Shown here in pieces: positions 8,391 to 17,334 of a DNA stretch of 64,000 nucleotides. A program made the translations under genes and the position numbers. The notes below the pieces were generated by a model. It was not told the origin of the DNA and did not search any database. It worked only from the letters and a program-made list of their open reading frames with translations. The DNA lies in contig JAIPJM010000006.1 in the NCBI GenBank assembly GCA_021734255.1, positions 44,201 to 108,200 on the forward strand, given 5' to 3'. This DNA comes from Fidelibacterota bacterium. Lineage in GTDB: Bacteria; Fidelibacterota; UBA8477; JABMPR01. The stretch's first letter is position 1. The number at the start of each line of letters is the position of its first letter.

Positions 8391-8999
8391 ATGAAAAATG
8401 AAAAGAAATCGTATCACCATAAGAACTTGCGCCCCGTCCTTATGGATGAAGCTGCGAAGATGATTGCTGAAGGGGGCGCAGCCAGCGTTACTATGCGTGA
8501 ACTTGGGAAGCGTGTTGGCGTGTCCAGGGGAGCCGCTTACCGACATTTCAGTGATAAGGATGCATTACTGATGTCCGTCTCTGCCAGTGGCTTCGAGAAG
8601 CTTAGCAGCGAGGTGCAGTCCGTTATCCAAAACGGCGAGATGTCCTTTGAATCCCGACTACTCGCGCTGGGGAAAGTGTATTTGCAATTCGCAATTGAGA
8701 ATCCCGCCCACTATAGATTGATGTATGGGAAAGAGGCTTTAAGCAGGTGGAATCAACCCGTTTTGAAAGAATCTGCCGATGGTCTATTTGATCATTTATA
8801 TGAGGTCATCAAAGGGTTTCAGGGAGAATGTGACATATCTGAAAAGGATACCCGAACCCTGGTCTATGTGGCCTGGAGTTCAGTTCATGGACTTGCATCG
8901 ATTCTCATTGAAAAGCATATCATGGCAGAAGTTGAAATAGAGCCGATCATCAATGAAGCCATGCAGACCATCATTAATGGCTTTAAAGCCGCATCGTAG
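8391..8999 (+). CDS. TetR family transcriptional regulator (WHG-type C-terminal domain)
   Basis: A 202-residue regulator. Residues about 10-57 are the TetR helix-turn-helix (LMDEAAKMIAEGG, then VTMRELGKRVGVSRGAAYRH and FSDKDALL). The C-terminal ligand domain carries ENPAHYRLMYG near residue 100, the signature of the WHG-type C-terminal domain. TetR dimers usually repress neighbouring genes until a small ligand binds. The gene faces the barrel operon and is preceded directly by two palindromes and a promoter, so it probably represses itself and that operon. The ATG at 8391 has no ribosome site and lies about where transcription should start. The ligand is unknown; an envelope-stress or hydrophobic compound is only a guess. 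Confidence 0.9.
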   Translation: MKNEKKSYHHKNLRPVLMDEAAKMIAEGGAASVTMRELGKRVGVSRGAAYRHFSDKDALLMSVSASGFEKLSSEVQSVIQNGEMSFESRLLALGKVYLQFAIENPAHYRLMYGKEALSRWNQPVLKESADGLFDHLYEVIKGFQGECDISEKDTRTLVYVAWSSVHGLASILIEKHIMAEVEIEPIINEAMQTIINGFKAAS

Positions 9000-9041
9000 A
9001 GAAGGCTTTTCTTATTACCTCGCTAGATCCGAGACAGGTCC

Positions 9042-9731
9042 CTATCTGTTCACTTCCGTAATTAAGCGACTATAAAAATCGGTGAAGAAAGCCTCGCTCT
9101 GAACCGGCCCCGATTCAGTGATGCGTGATCCTTCACGACGCTGCCCCTGGACGGTGGTGCGGACGCGTGTTTGCCCGGGGACAATCTCCTCAAGCATAAT
9201 TGTCATCGTGTATAGATACGCATCGGGACCATCATTGCCATGTCCGATGTAGACATGGGATTGGCTATGATGGTGTGGCCTGGCGCGCCAGCCCCTGTTG
9301 CTATCCTCGTCATCTTCATCCTCTTCATCATCCTCGGAATCATTGAACACCAGGGCAAGAATTATCCCAACGACTGCAATGACCCCGGCAACAATAAAGA
9401 AGGTTTTGATCCCCTGATCGACTTCCTCTTCATTCATGGTTTCACGGCTGATCGGGGTTAAACGTCTTTCCGATGAACGCTTTGCAGTGATCAACCCCAT
9501 CCCCATGTCCACATTGTCCAAGGTATAGTGCATATCCTGGAGAACAATGACAGCTGCTTTGGCAATGTCATCAGGGGTCCCATTCAATTCCCGAGTTTGA
9601 AGTAACCGTGCCTCTTCGGGAGTTAACTCAGCTGGCCGAAATGAACAGCCTGTGAGGAATATGGAGAGATAGGCAACCAATAGCCAGACAGCCATTCTTG
9701 TATAGCTATGAAACAATCCAGTTTCCTTCAT
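9042..9731 (-). CDS. Lipoprotein with membrane helix, acidic run and His cluster
   Basis: A 229-residue predicted lipoprotein of unknown function. The N-terminal signal ends in FLTGCS. Residues about 35-95 form a small alpha/beta region (DIAKAAVIVLQDMHYTLDNV, then GLITAKRS), a layout seen in short lipoprotein domains that occur once or twice per chain; a second related strand pattern (YLYTMTIMLEEIVPGQTRVR) occurs at about 175-195. Between them lie a hydrophobic helix (FFIVAGVIAVVGIILALVF), a run of about 14 acidic residues and then HHHSQSH. The helix after the lipobox is odd for an outer-membrane lipoprotein. The start has GGGGGT upstream. It stands alone between the convergent tetR and the divergent TPR gene. 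Confidence 0.72.
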   Translation of the reverse strand: MKETGLFHSYTRMAVWLLVAYLSIFLTGCSFRPAELTPEEARLLQTRELNGTPDDIAKAAVIVLQDMHYTLDNVDMGMGLITAKRSSERRLTPISRETMNEEEVDQGIKTFFIVAGVIAVVGIILALVFNDSEDDEEDEDDEDSNRGWRARPHHHSQSHVYIGHGNDGPDAYLYTMTIMLEEIVPGQTRVRTTVQGQRREGSRITESGPVQSEAFFTDFYSRLITEVNR

Positions 9732-9881
9732 CGTGACCCCCGTTGCGCCTTATTCAAATCAAATTACCCCAGCTATCATTACTTGTTTGAGAATTCATGC
9801 GAATTCGATTAATTTTCATAATAATTTGACGGTATCTGGTATTAATCACAAGGACTGTTTACCAATACAGAGGGAAGTATC

Positions 9882-10835
9882 ATGCAAATAAAAACACTGC
9901 TAACAATCATATTAACAATATCCCTTATGTCTTGCGCATCAACCAGCAAGAAGGATGAATCCATGAGCTTGGCTAATTTTGATGAACGGTGGGATTACAA
10001 TGACCCGGCCGGAACGGAAGTGATCTTCCGGGCAATGCTCGACGAGATCGCTTTCAAAGACCATCCAGAGTATCACCTGGAGTTGAAAACTCAAATCGCT
10101 CGAACTCTGGGTCTCCAGCAAAAATACAGGGCTGGGCATACCCTTCTCGATGAAGTTGAGCAGGCCCTCACCCCAGCGTACACGATTGCCCGTATACGCT
10201 ATCTTTTGGAACGGGGACGGATCTATAATTCAGCACAAAACCCTGAATTGTCTCTCTCTTTTTTTATGGAAGCCTGGGAGCTTGGCTTGAAAGAAGGGGC
10301 TGATTACTATGCTGTGGATGCCGCCCATATGATGGGAACCGCAGCAAGTCCAGACGTGCAATTGGAGTGGAATGAAAAGGCTGTTGAGCTTGCTGAAAAG
10401 AGCCAGGATCCCCGCGCCAAGGAGTGGCTTGGTTCCCTTTATAACAATATTGGCTGGACATACCATGGTAATGGGGAATTCAATAAAGCATTGGATGCCT
10501 TCAACAAAACCTATGACTGGTACGCGTCAAAGAATGATCTAAAATTCATGCAGATCGCAAAATGGTCCGCCGCCCGCACCCACAGGTCACTCGGAAATAT
10601 AGACATAGCCCTGGAGATGCAGACAACGCTCGCTCGAGATATGGCCACCTCTGGGGAAGAAGATGGCTATGTATACGAAGAGATCGCCGAGTGTTTTCAG
10701 GGCATGGGAGAGCCGGAAAAAGCCCGACCCTATTTTCTGAAAGCGTGGAAAATTCTTTCTCAAGACCCCTGGCTTCAACAAAATGAATCGGAGCGTTTGG
10801 AGCGATTGAATGCACTCGGCCAGCCCGCACCGTAA
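9882..10835 (+). CDS. TPR-repeat lipoprotein
   Basis: A 317-residue predicted lipoprotein: signal peptide with lipobox SLMSCA, then helical repeats of the TPR kind over about residues 60-305 (for example WLGSLYNNIGWTYHGNGEFN with KALDAFNKTYDWY, and YEEIAECFQGMGEPEKARPY with FLKAW). TPR arrays bind peptides or other proteins; partner unknown. GAGGGAAG stands just before the ATG. The stop lies 6 nt before pabA, so this gene and pabAB may share a transcript even though a functional link is not obvious. Confidence 0.8.
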   Translation: MQIKTLLTIILTISLMSCASTSKKDESMSLANFDERWDYNDPAGTEVIFRAMLDEIAFKDHPEYHLELKTQIARTLGLQQKYRAGHTLLDEVEQALTPAYTIARIRYLLERGRIYNSAQNPELSLSFFMEAWELGLKEGADYYAVDAAHMMGTAASPDVQLEWNEKAVELAEKSQDPRAKEWLGSLYNNIGWTYHGNGEFNKALDAFNKTYDWYASKNDLKFMQIAKWSAARTHRSLGNIDIALEMQTTLARDMATSGEEDGYVYEEIAECFQGMGEPEKARPYFLKAWKILSQDPWLQQNESERLERLNALGQPAP

Positions 10836-10841
10836 ACCTAT

Positions 10842-11405
10842 ATGATTCTTCTCATTGATAATTATGACTCTTTTACATATAACCTTTATCAGCAGATCAG
10901 CAATTGTGGTGCTGAAGTACGGGTAGTAAAAAATGATGAACTCTCGGTTGATCAAATTCTGGAGCTCAAGCCCGAGCAAATTGTTCTAAGTCCCGGCCCC
11001 AAAACGCCTGCCGCTTCAGGCGTATCTATCCCCCTCATTCAGGCGCTGCAGGGGTCCATACCACTCCTGGGTATTTGCCTGGGCCATCAGTGTATTGCTA
11101 AGGCCTATGGTCAGACTATCCGCCCTGCACAAAAACTGCTGTTCGGTAAGACTGCAGCGGTTACCCGGAGCGCGTCGAGGTTATTAGTGGATCTTCCCCA
11201 AGAATTTCAAGTTGCGCGTTACCATTCCCTGGTCATCGATGATATCCCGGATGGTTTTTATGGCACATCTACCGATGCGTGGGGAGACATCATGTCCATG
11301 GAGCACGAATCAGATGCCATCTTCGGTGTCCAGTTCCATCCGGAATCATTTCTGATGCTGGAGCAGGGGAATATGATCATCAAGCGCTTCCTGGAGTTCG
11401 TTTGA
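10842..11405 (+). CDS. pabA: Glutamine amidotransferase, aminodeoxychorismate synthase component 2
   Basis: A 187-residue class I glutamine amidotransferase. It begins MILLIDNYDSFTYNL, has the oxyanion region LSPGPKTP (the usual third G of SPGPGTP is replaced by Lys), the nucleophile Cys in GICLGHQCIA near residue 79, and the catalytic His/Glu pair in QFHPES near 167. The enzyme releases ammonia from glutamine for its partner. The gene directly after it is of the PabB type, so p-aminobenzoate for folate is the likely product, although many bacteria share this subunit with anthranilate synthase (TrpG). There is only 1 nt between the two genes. No strong ribosome site precedes it, which suggests coupling to the TPR gene. 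Confidence 0.9.
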   Translation: MILLIDNYDSFTYNLYQQISNCGAEVRVVKNDELSVDQILELKPEQIVLSPGPKTPAASGVSIPLIQALQGSIPLLGICLGHQCIAKAYGQTIRPAQKLLFGKTAAVTRSASRLLVDLPQEFQVARYHSLVIDDIPDGFYGTSTDAWGDIMSMEHESDAIFGVQFHPESFLMLEQGNMIIKRFLEFV

Positions 11406-11406
11406 C

Positions 11407-12531
11407 ATGATTCCCAGCGATAGCCAGATCAAGAATGTATTCTTCACGGATGGGCCTGAGAATCCTGAGTGGCGACACCTTCTGGCTTTCAATCCAGCAA
11501 GCACCTTTGTGCTGAATGGGTTGAACGAACTGGAAAATCTCAAAAAATTCTATGAAACGCACAAGGGTCTGCTCATTGCTGGCTATTTCGCATATGATCT
11601 GGGACTGCGGTTACTGGGGGTCGAATCCAGACATACTTTCTCTAATCCCTTAGCAGTGCTCCATGCTTATGACACGTGGGAAGAGGGTCATCAGGAGAAA
11701 CCAGTACCACAGAGTACATTCCCGCCCCTGAGCTTCCAGGCCAGTCTCACCCAGGAGGAATATTCAACATCCATTGACCGGATTCATGCGTATATCAGGG
11801 CAGGCGATTTTTATCAGATCAATTTCACACAGCAATTGAGGGCCAGGACTACACAGCAACCACGAGAACTATTTGCTCATTTATCGCAACGTCATCCCGC
11901 CAGTCATATGTGTTATTTTGAGTGGGAGGATCTGACGATCCATTCCCTGTCACCCGAGCTGTTTCTCCACTTTGCCGGGGGTACATTGACCACCGAGCCC
12001 ATCAAGGGCACGCGACCGCGAGGGAACAGTGATGAAGACGATGAGCGGCAAATGACAGCGCTCCTGGAGAGTGAGAAGGAGCAAGCTGAACTCTTCATGA
12101 TCACAGATCTTCTGCGCAATGACCTGGGGAAGGTATGTGAGATCGGAACGGTCGAACTTGAGCTGGTCAAGGGAATTCAAAAATTGCCCCGGGTATGGCA
12201 TACTTATTCTCGGATCAAGGGTAAATTAGGGAATGAGTACACACCTCTTGATGCACTATTCTCCATGTTACCGGGTGGCTCTATCAGCGGTTGCCCAAAA
12301 AAAAGAGCTCTGGAGGTTATCGATGACCTGGAATCTGAGTCACGTGGGATATATACAGGCTGTCTGGGATACTTTCATCCTGCAGGGGACTTCAGTTTTA
12401 ACATTGCTATCCGAACCCTTATTCAGCAAGGAGAAAATCTCAGTCTTGGTACTGGTGGTGGGATCACTATCGATTCGAACTGGGAGGATGAGTGGAACGA
12501 GCTGCTAACAAAAGCTTCAACTTTCTACTGA
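11407..12531 (+). CDS. pabB: Aminodeoxychorismate synthase component 1
   Basis: A 374-residue chorismate-binding enzyme that joins ammonia to chorismate to make 4-amino-4-deoxychorismate for folate. Seen are TTEPIKGTRPRG, where PIKGT with Lys is the mark of PabB as opposed to PIAGT in anthranilate synthase, the block MITDLLRNDLGKV, the GGSISGCPKKRALEVIDDLE motif and the C-terminal NIAIRTL and GTGGGITIDS. The protein is shorter than E. coli PabB (about 450 residues) because the N-terminal domain is compact. The third enzyme, PabC (lyase), is not next to it and must be elsewhere if the pathway is complete. It follows pabA by 1 nt and ends about 75 nt before the FG-GAP gene. Confidence 0.92.
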   Translation: MIPSDSQIKNVFFTDGPENPEWRHLLAFNPASTFVLNGLNELENLKKFYETHKGLLIAGYFAYDLGLRLLGVESRHTFSNPLAVLHAYDTWEEGHQEKPVPQSTFPPLSFQASLTQEEYSTSIDRIHAYIRAGDFYQINFTQQLRARTTQQPRELFAHLSQRHPASHMCYFEWEDLTIHSLSPELFLHFAGGTLTTEPIKGTRPRGNSDEDDERQMTALLESEKEQAELFMITDLLRNDLGKVCEIGTVELELVKGIQKLPRVWHTYSRIKGKLGNEYTPLDALFSMLPGGSISGCPKKRALEVIDDLESESRGIYTGCLGYFHPAGDFSFNIAIRTLIQQGENLSLGTGGGITIDSNWEDEWNELLTKASTFY

Positions 12532-12605
12532 GGTTTGTACAAACTATTTACAATCTTTGCATTGTCCGCTCATGGTACATGCAGAAATACTTGAAAGGTA
12601 CGCTC

Positions 12606-14570
12606 ATGTCCAGACACACCATTTACCCGCTTGTCATCCTCCTGCTTGCTGGCACACTCAGTGCCCAAATGTGGGTTCAAAATGACCTTATTTTTAATCC
12701 AAGTGGCATCCCCTCTCTCCCCTTCTCGCAACCACGGTTTGCCGATCTGGATGATGATGGCGATTTAGACCTGATCCTTGGGAGTATTAGCAAGCCCCCA
12801 CGCTATTTTGAGAACCATGGGACCTCAACCAATCCTCGGTTTCAGCCAGGTGACAATATTTTCTCTGCAATTTCTGAATTGGACTGTGAGGTAGCAGTCT
12901 TTGTAGACCTGGATGGTGATGATGACCTGGACGCCGTCACTGGGGGCTATACCGGTTTACAACTATACGACAATCATGGTGGAAAAAGCGCGCCGGCATT
13001 CACCAAAAAAGAGGGTGCCTTCACAGGGGTAAGTGCTGGTATTAATCCAGTTCCACATTTTGCTGACCTGGATGGAGACAATGATTTTGATCTCGTGTTG
13101 GGCTACAGTGAAAGTGGTGCAGTGAAATATTATGAGAATCAGGGCACTGCAGATAGCGCCGCATTCAATGCAAATGGTGTTGAAACCTGGTTCGATGTTG
13201 GGCTTTATGCATACCCGTATTTTTCAGACCTGGATTCTGATGGGGACTATGACCTCCTTGTCGGAAGAGATGGCTATGGATTTCATTACTACCGCAATAA
13301 TGGGAATCAGTTCAGTTGGGCTTGGATCGATTCCGACGTCCACTTCAATGGCCTGGGACAATCCACCTACTGGAACTCACCCAGTCTGATCGATTTGAAC
13401 GGCGATGGAAAACAGGACCTGGTCCATGGAACTGCCTCAGGTCCACTTCGATACTATCGCAATACAGGCTCATTGGACCAACCCAGCTGGCTGGAAGTAA
13501 CCTCCCTGTTTGGTGGTGTCCTGGATGTCGGTGGAGCCAGCACGCCAATTTTTATCGACTTTGATGGGGATGGAGATGTGGACATGTTGTCCGGTTCAAC
13601 CCTGGGAAGCATCAAATATTTTGAAAACATCGGCACTAGATATAACGCTGCCTGGAAAGCAGACCATACCCGCTTCTCCAGCATTGATCACTCGATCTAT
13701 GCAGCCGTTACTGCTGGAGATCTTAATGGTGACGGATTGATAGACCTGGTTGTTGGCGATTTAAGCGGAAATCTTTTTTATCATCCAAACTCTGGAAGCG
13801 GTTTCCCTTATGATGCCAGCATGTTCAGCGATATCAACGTGGGTGGATTCGCGGCACCCAAACTTTATGATATGGATATGGATTCTGACCTGGACCTGAT
13901 AGTGGGTCATGAAAATGGTGAAATATCCTATTATGAAAACACGGGCTCTTCCGCATTACCCGTCTGGACACATGATCCAAACATGTTTTCCGGGATCGAT
14001 GTGGGGAGCAATGCTACCATGACCTTCGGTTATGTAGACAATAACGCAAACCTGGATATGATCACCGGAGACCTGTTCCGGGAACTTCAGTTTTTCTCTT
14101 TCGAGGGCGGTATCTGGGTAGAAAAAACCGACATGGTGTCGGACCTGACGGTTGGTCAAAATGCCACACCAGCCCTGGTTGATCTCGATGGAGACACGGA
14201 CATTGATCTTGCGGTGGGAAATTATGACGGAACGTTTAACTATTTTGAGAATACCACTGTTGTTGGCATTAGGGAAACACCTGCCCTGCCTGCAAGAGCA
14301 ACCTTGCATAATGCATTTCCCAATCCATTCAACCCCTCAACTCAAATTGGTTTTTCCGTGACCCAGACAGGCCAGATATCAGTCAAGATCTACGATCTTT
14401 CCGGTCGTCAGATAAAGGAACTGCTCTCCTCAGAACTTGCAGCTGGAGAATACAGCCTGGAATGGGATGGTACCGACACCAAGGGCCATGGAATGACCGC
14501 TGGCGTATATCTTGTCGTTCTTAGTGATGGGCATAATTACCAGACCCAGAAGATCACTTATTTGAAATAG
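12606..14570 (+). CDS. FG-GAP/VCBS repeat protein with type IX-like sorting domain
   Basis: A 654-residue secreted protein. The frame opens at 12492, but the ATG at 12606 has GAAAGG upstream and begins a signal peptide (IYPLVILLLAGTLSAQ). Residues about 35-560 hold ten blade-like repeats of about 50 residues with a calcium-loop motif such as DLDDDGDLDLILG or DLNGDGLIDLVVG followed by an aromatic strand YYENxGT, expected to fold as a beta propeller. The ninth copy (FGYVDNNANLDMITG) has lost most acidic ligands. The last 80-90 residues are a sorting domain of the FPNPFNPSTQI type (VKIYDLSGRQIKEL, then AGVYLVVLSDG), known from proteins sent out by the type IX system in the FCB group. It probably ends on the cell surface. 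It stands alone and is closed by a strong terminator. Confidence 0.9.
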   Translation: MSRHTIYPLVILLLAGTLSAQMWVQNDLIFNPSGIPSLPFSQPRFADLDDDGDLDLILGSISKPPRYFENHGTSTNPRFQPGDNIFSAISELDCEVAVFVDLDGDDDLDAVTGGYTGLQLYDNHGGKSAPAFTKKEGAFTGVSAGINPVPHFADLDGDNDFDLVLGYSESGAVKYYENQGTADSAAFNANGVETWFDVGLYAYPYFSDLDSDGDYDLLVGRDGYGFHYYRNNGNQFSWAWIDSDVHFNGLGQSTYWNSPSLIDLNGDGKQDLVHGTASGPLRYYRNTGSLDQPSWLEVTSLFGGVLDVGGASTPIFIDFDGDGDVDMLSGSTLGSIKYFENIGTRYNAAWKADHTRFSSIDHSIYAAVTAGDLNGDGLIDLVVGDLSGNLFYHPNSGSGFPYDASMFSDINVGGFAAPKLYDMDMDSDLDLIVGHENGEISYYENTGSSALPVWTHDPNMFSGIDVGSNATMTFGYVDNNANLDMITGDLFRELQFFSFEGGIWVEKTDMVSDLTVGQNATPALVDLDGDTDIDLAVGNYDGTFNYFENTTVVGIRETPALPARATLHNAFPNPFNPSTQIGFSVTQTGQISVKIYDLSGRQIKELLSSELAAGEYSLEWDGTDTKGHGMTAGVYLVVLSDGHNYQTQKITYLK

Positions 14571-14594
14571 CTCTGAAATTATATGTATATAGAA

Positions 14595-14624
14595 AAAGAG
14601 CCGATGTTCGTCGGCTCTTTTTTT
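14595..14624. terminator. Bidirectional rho-independent terminator
   Basis: A perfect 10-bp stem (AAAGAGCCGA at 14595-14604 and TCGGCTCTTT at 14611-14620) with a 6-nt loop, followed by Ts on the plus strand and by Ts on the minus strand too (the A run at 14593-14597). It sits between the convergent FG-GAP gene and frdB and should stop both. Confidence 0.9.
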
Positions 14625-14641
14625 ATTCGTATGGTCTTTGA

Positions 14642-15385
14642 TTACATTTCCAGGTCTGGAACTGCGATCTTCACTCCTGCGTTCATTTTCCGCCTGATAT
14701 AGGAAAAGACTTCCAGAAGGGGTAGATCCTTGGGACATACATCATCACAAGCCATCATACCGATACAGCCGAATACACCCATATCCGTCGAGACCAGCTC
14801 GAACCATTCCTGATCACCCCTTTTATCCCGGGGATCAAATAAGAAACGACCAATACGGTTCAAACCTGCGGCTCCAAGGAAGTCAGGATTGACCTGGGCG
14901 GTTGCACATGCGGCCACACAACAGCCACATTCGATACAACGCTCAGATTCATAGATCTTATTTGCTGTGGCATTGTCCATGCGTTCTTCTTCGGCAGTGG
15001 GATCAAATTCCTTATCCGTGTGGACCCAGGATTCAACACGTTTGGCCATATCATGGAACCAGACGCCAGTGTCCACCGATAGATCTCCAAGCAATTTGAA
15101 GAACGGGAGCGGAAGAAGCTCAATCGTATCATCCAGGTCGGAGGTTAAGGTTCGGCATGCAAGGGTTGGGCGACCATTGATCATCATGGCGCACGATCCA
15201 CATATCCCTGCCCGACAGACGAAGTCGTACATAAGATCTGGTGCCTGTTTCTCCCTGATCAAATGAAGTGCCGTAAAGATGTTCAAGCGGGGTGTCTCTT
15301 CCAGTTCGAAGGTCTCTACATGCGGCTCATCGTTGTCCTTGGTAGGATTATATCTAAATATTTTAAAGGTTAGTGTTCTTGCCAT
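14642..15385 (-). CDS. frdB: Fumarate reductase / succinate dehydrogenase iron-sulfur subunit
   Basis: A 247-residue subunit that carries electrons between the flavin and the haem subunit. The N-terminal ferredoxin domain has CRAGICGSCAMMINGRPTLAC for the 2Fe-2S cluster. The C-terminal domain has CIECGCCVAAC and CIGMMACDDVCP, the ligand sets for the 4Fe-4S and 3Fe-4S clusters. The protein ends in a normal way and is near the usual length. Its ATG shares one base with the stop of frdA (TAATG), so the two are translationally coupled. It is last in the operon frdC-frdA-frdB, the same order as in Wolinella. Confidence 0.94.
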   Translation of the reverse strand: MARTLTFKIFRYNPTKDNDEPHVETFELEETPRLNIFTALHLIREKQAPDLMYDFVCRAGICGSCAMMINGRPTLACRTLTSDLDDTIELLPLPFFKLLGDLSVDTGVWFHDMAKRVESWVHTDKEFDPTAEEERMDNATANKIYESERCIECGCCVAACATAQVNPDFLGAAGLNRIGRFLFDPRDKRGDQEWFELVSTDMGVFGCIGMMACDDVCPKDLPLLEVFSYIRRKMNAGVKIAVPDLEM

Positions 15386-17334
15386 TATTTTGCATCCTTA
15401 TAGGGTGATTCTTCTTTCCAGGCTTCCTTGGGGAGTCCCGTTCCAATGGGTTCCTCTGTAGGAAGTTTCCCCAGTGCAGCCTGTTCAGCATCTACTTTGG
15501 CATTGTATTCATCCAGAGTCAGATCCATGTCGATCATTTGTCCACCCCCATATCCTCGATCACCGGGAGGAAGATCCAGCTGCCCTACCGGTTCATAATT
15601 GAATTCGGGCTCATTTGCACCAGCTGGCCAGGTTGCCAGCGTCCGATTCAACCAGTTTTTGTCATCACGTGCAGGATAATCCTCTCGTGTGTGCGCACCC
15701 CTGGATTCTGTTCTCAGGAGGGCACCCTTGGCAATGATGTAGGCCTGTTTTGCCATCCCTTCGATGCGAAGTGCCTGAGAGAGTTCAGGATTCATTCCTG
15801 GTGCTGTCGTACTCACTTTTACCTTATCGACACGACCGAGAATATCTTCCAACCCATTGACTGCTTTTTCCAGCCCTTCACCCGTTCTGAAGATATGAAC
15901 GTGGTCCTTCAGGAGGTGAGCGATCTCATCGCGAAGTGCATAGACATTTTCATTACCTGTATTATTGACCAGGTGAGCGATCTTGTCGGTTTGTTCCTTG
16001 GCAAACTTTTCTGCCAGTAATATATCAGCATCCAAAGTCGCAGATTTTGCATAATTCGCGATCTTTTGGCCGACAACCATACCGGCAACGACTGTCTCAG
16101 CCAGTGAATTTCCTCCCAGGCGGTTGAAGCCGTGCATATCCCAGCAGGAAACCTCACCCAGGGCAAACAAACCTTTCAGTCCGTAGGCTTGACCATCCTT
16201 ATTCACGCGAATACCGCCCATTGAATAGTGCTGTGTGGGCCGTACCGGGATCAATTCCTTGATGGGATTCACACCGATGAAGTACATGCAGATATCGTAC
16301 ACTTCTCTAAGTTTGGTTGTGAGATGCTTCTCACCCAGGTGACGCAGATCCAACCAGAGATGCTCACCATAGGGGGACTGCACGCCTTTGCCCTTAAGTA
16401 TGTGCTGCTTCATTCTTCTGGATACAACATCTCGAGACGCTAATTCTTGTTTATCGGGTTCATAATCCGGCATGAAACGATACTCATCCACATCCAGCAG
16501 TAATCCACCATCACCACGACAACCCTCGGTTACAAGAATATCCGTGGGTACGATACCGGTTGGGTGGAACTGTACAGCTTCCATGTTACCCAGGGGTACT
16601 GATCCTGTTTGGAGGGCGATCCATGAGCCAGTGCCTTCATTGATGATGGCGTTGGTTGATTCACCATACAGACGACCGTAACCACCTGTGGCTATGGCTG
16701 TTGCTTTGGACATATAGGCCATTATTTCACCGTCGCGAAGTGACCTGACAATGGCGCCAACACAGACGCCATCTTCATGGATCAGGCTCAGAGCCTCCAT
16801 GCGATCATGGATGGTGATATCCAATTGGATGGCCAGGTTATCCATTGCATATAATACGGTATGTCCTGTTCCATCCGCCGTATAACAGGTTCTCCATTTT
16901 GCTGTACCGCCAAAGTCGCGGGCGGTTATCAAGCCTTCTTTCTCGTGGTCCTCGACGATGGTTTCCTTCTTGCCTTTGATATAGACCTCTCGCGGGCCAC
17001 CCTCTACTCGGTTCCATGGCACCCCAAAGTGGGCCATTTCACGCATGGCAATGGGTGCACTGTCAGCAAAGATCCTGGCAACTTCCTGATCGGCTCCCCA
17101 ATCGGATCCTTTCACGGTATCGAGCCAGTGAATGGTCGGGTTATCGCCTTTTCCTTTAACAGAGTTACCCAGGGATGCCTGCATGCCGCCTTGAGCTGCA
17201 GCTGAATGACTTCTTCTTGGAGGAACCAGGGACAACATGGTAACATCGAGACCTGCCTGTGCACTGGCAATAGCAGCTCTTTCACCCGCCAGACCAGCAC
17301 CTATGATCAGAACATCTGTAATTATGGTCTTCAT
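15385..17334 (-). CDS. frdA: Fumarate reductase / succinate dehydrogenase flavoprotein
   Basis: A 649-residue flavoprotein, the catalytic subunit that interconverts fumarate and succinate on the cytoplasmic face. Seen are the FAD site IIGAGLAGERAAIAS, the covalent FAD histidine in RRSHSAAAQGGMQA (His43), QFHPTGIV, the active-site Arg region ELASRDVVSRRM, HYSMGGIRV and NRLGGNSLAETVV, then the RGAHTREDYP block. The length matches Wolinella-type enzymes. The frame could open at 17352, but the ATG at 17334 has GGAGGG at good spacing and overlaps the frdC stop as ATGA, so it was chosen. Direction of reaction depends on quinone and growth; see frdC. Confidence 0.95.
   Translation of the reverse strand: MKTIITDVLIIGAGLAGERAAIASAQAGLDVTMLSLVPPRRSHSAAAQGGMQASLGNSVKGKGDNPTIHWLDTVKGSDWGADQEVARIFADSAPIAMREMAHFGVPWNRVEGGPREVYIKGKKETIVEDHEKEGLITARDFGGTAKWRTCYTADGTGHTVLYAMDNLAIQLDITIHDRMEALSLIHEDGVCVGAIVRSLRDGEIMAYMSKATAIATGGYGRLYGESTNAIINEGTGSWIALQTGSVPLGNMEAVQFHPTGIVPTDILVTEGCRGDGGLLLDVDEYRFMPDYEPDKQELASRDVVSRRMKQHILKGKGVQSPYGEHLWLDLRHLGEKHLTTKLREVYDICMYFIGVNPIKELIPVRPTQHYSMGGIRVNKDGQAYGLKGLFALGEVSCWDMHGFNRLGGNSLAETVVAGMVVGQKIANYAKSATLDADILLAEKFAKEQTDKIAHLVNNTGNENVYALRDEIAHLLKDHVHIFRTGEGLEKAVNGLEDILGRVDKVKVSTTAPGMNPELSQALRIEGMAKQAYIIAKGALLRTESRGAHTREDYPARDDKNWLNRTLATWPAGANEPEFNYEPVGQLDLPPGDRGYGGGQMIDMDLTLDEYNAKVDAEQAALGKLPTEEPIGTGLPKEAWKEESPYKDAK

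Noticed and set aside
9791..9806. GAATTC-ATGC-GAATTC palindrome in the gap between two lipoprotein genes
   Set aside because: It is two short self-palindromic words close together with no promoter or conserved regulator beside it; probably chance.
9826..9854. TTGACG at 9826 as a -35 box for the TPR lipoprotein gene
   Set aside because: No acceptable -10 box lies 16-18 bp downstream.
12533..12544. Palindrome GTTTGTACAAAC after pabB
   Set aside because: Twelve bases of symmetry alone, with no T run and no regulator gene nearby, are not enough to call an operator or terminator.
12492..12605. N-terminal extension of the FG-GAP protein
   Set aside because: It overlaps pabB, has no ribosome site, and would bury the signal peptide; the ATG at 12606 fits better.
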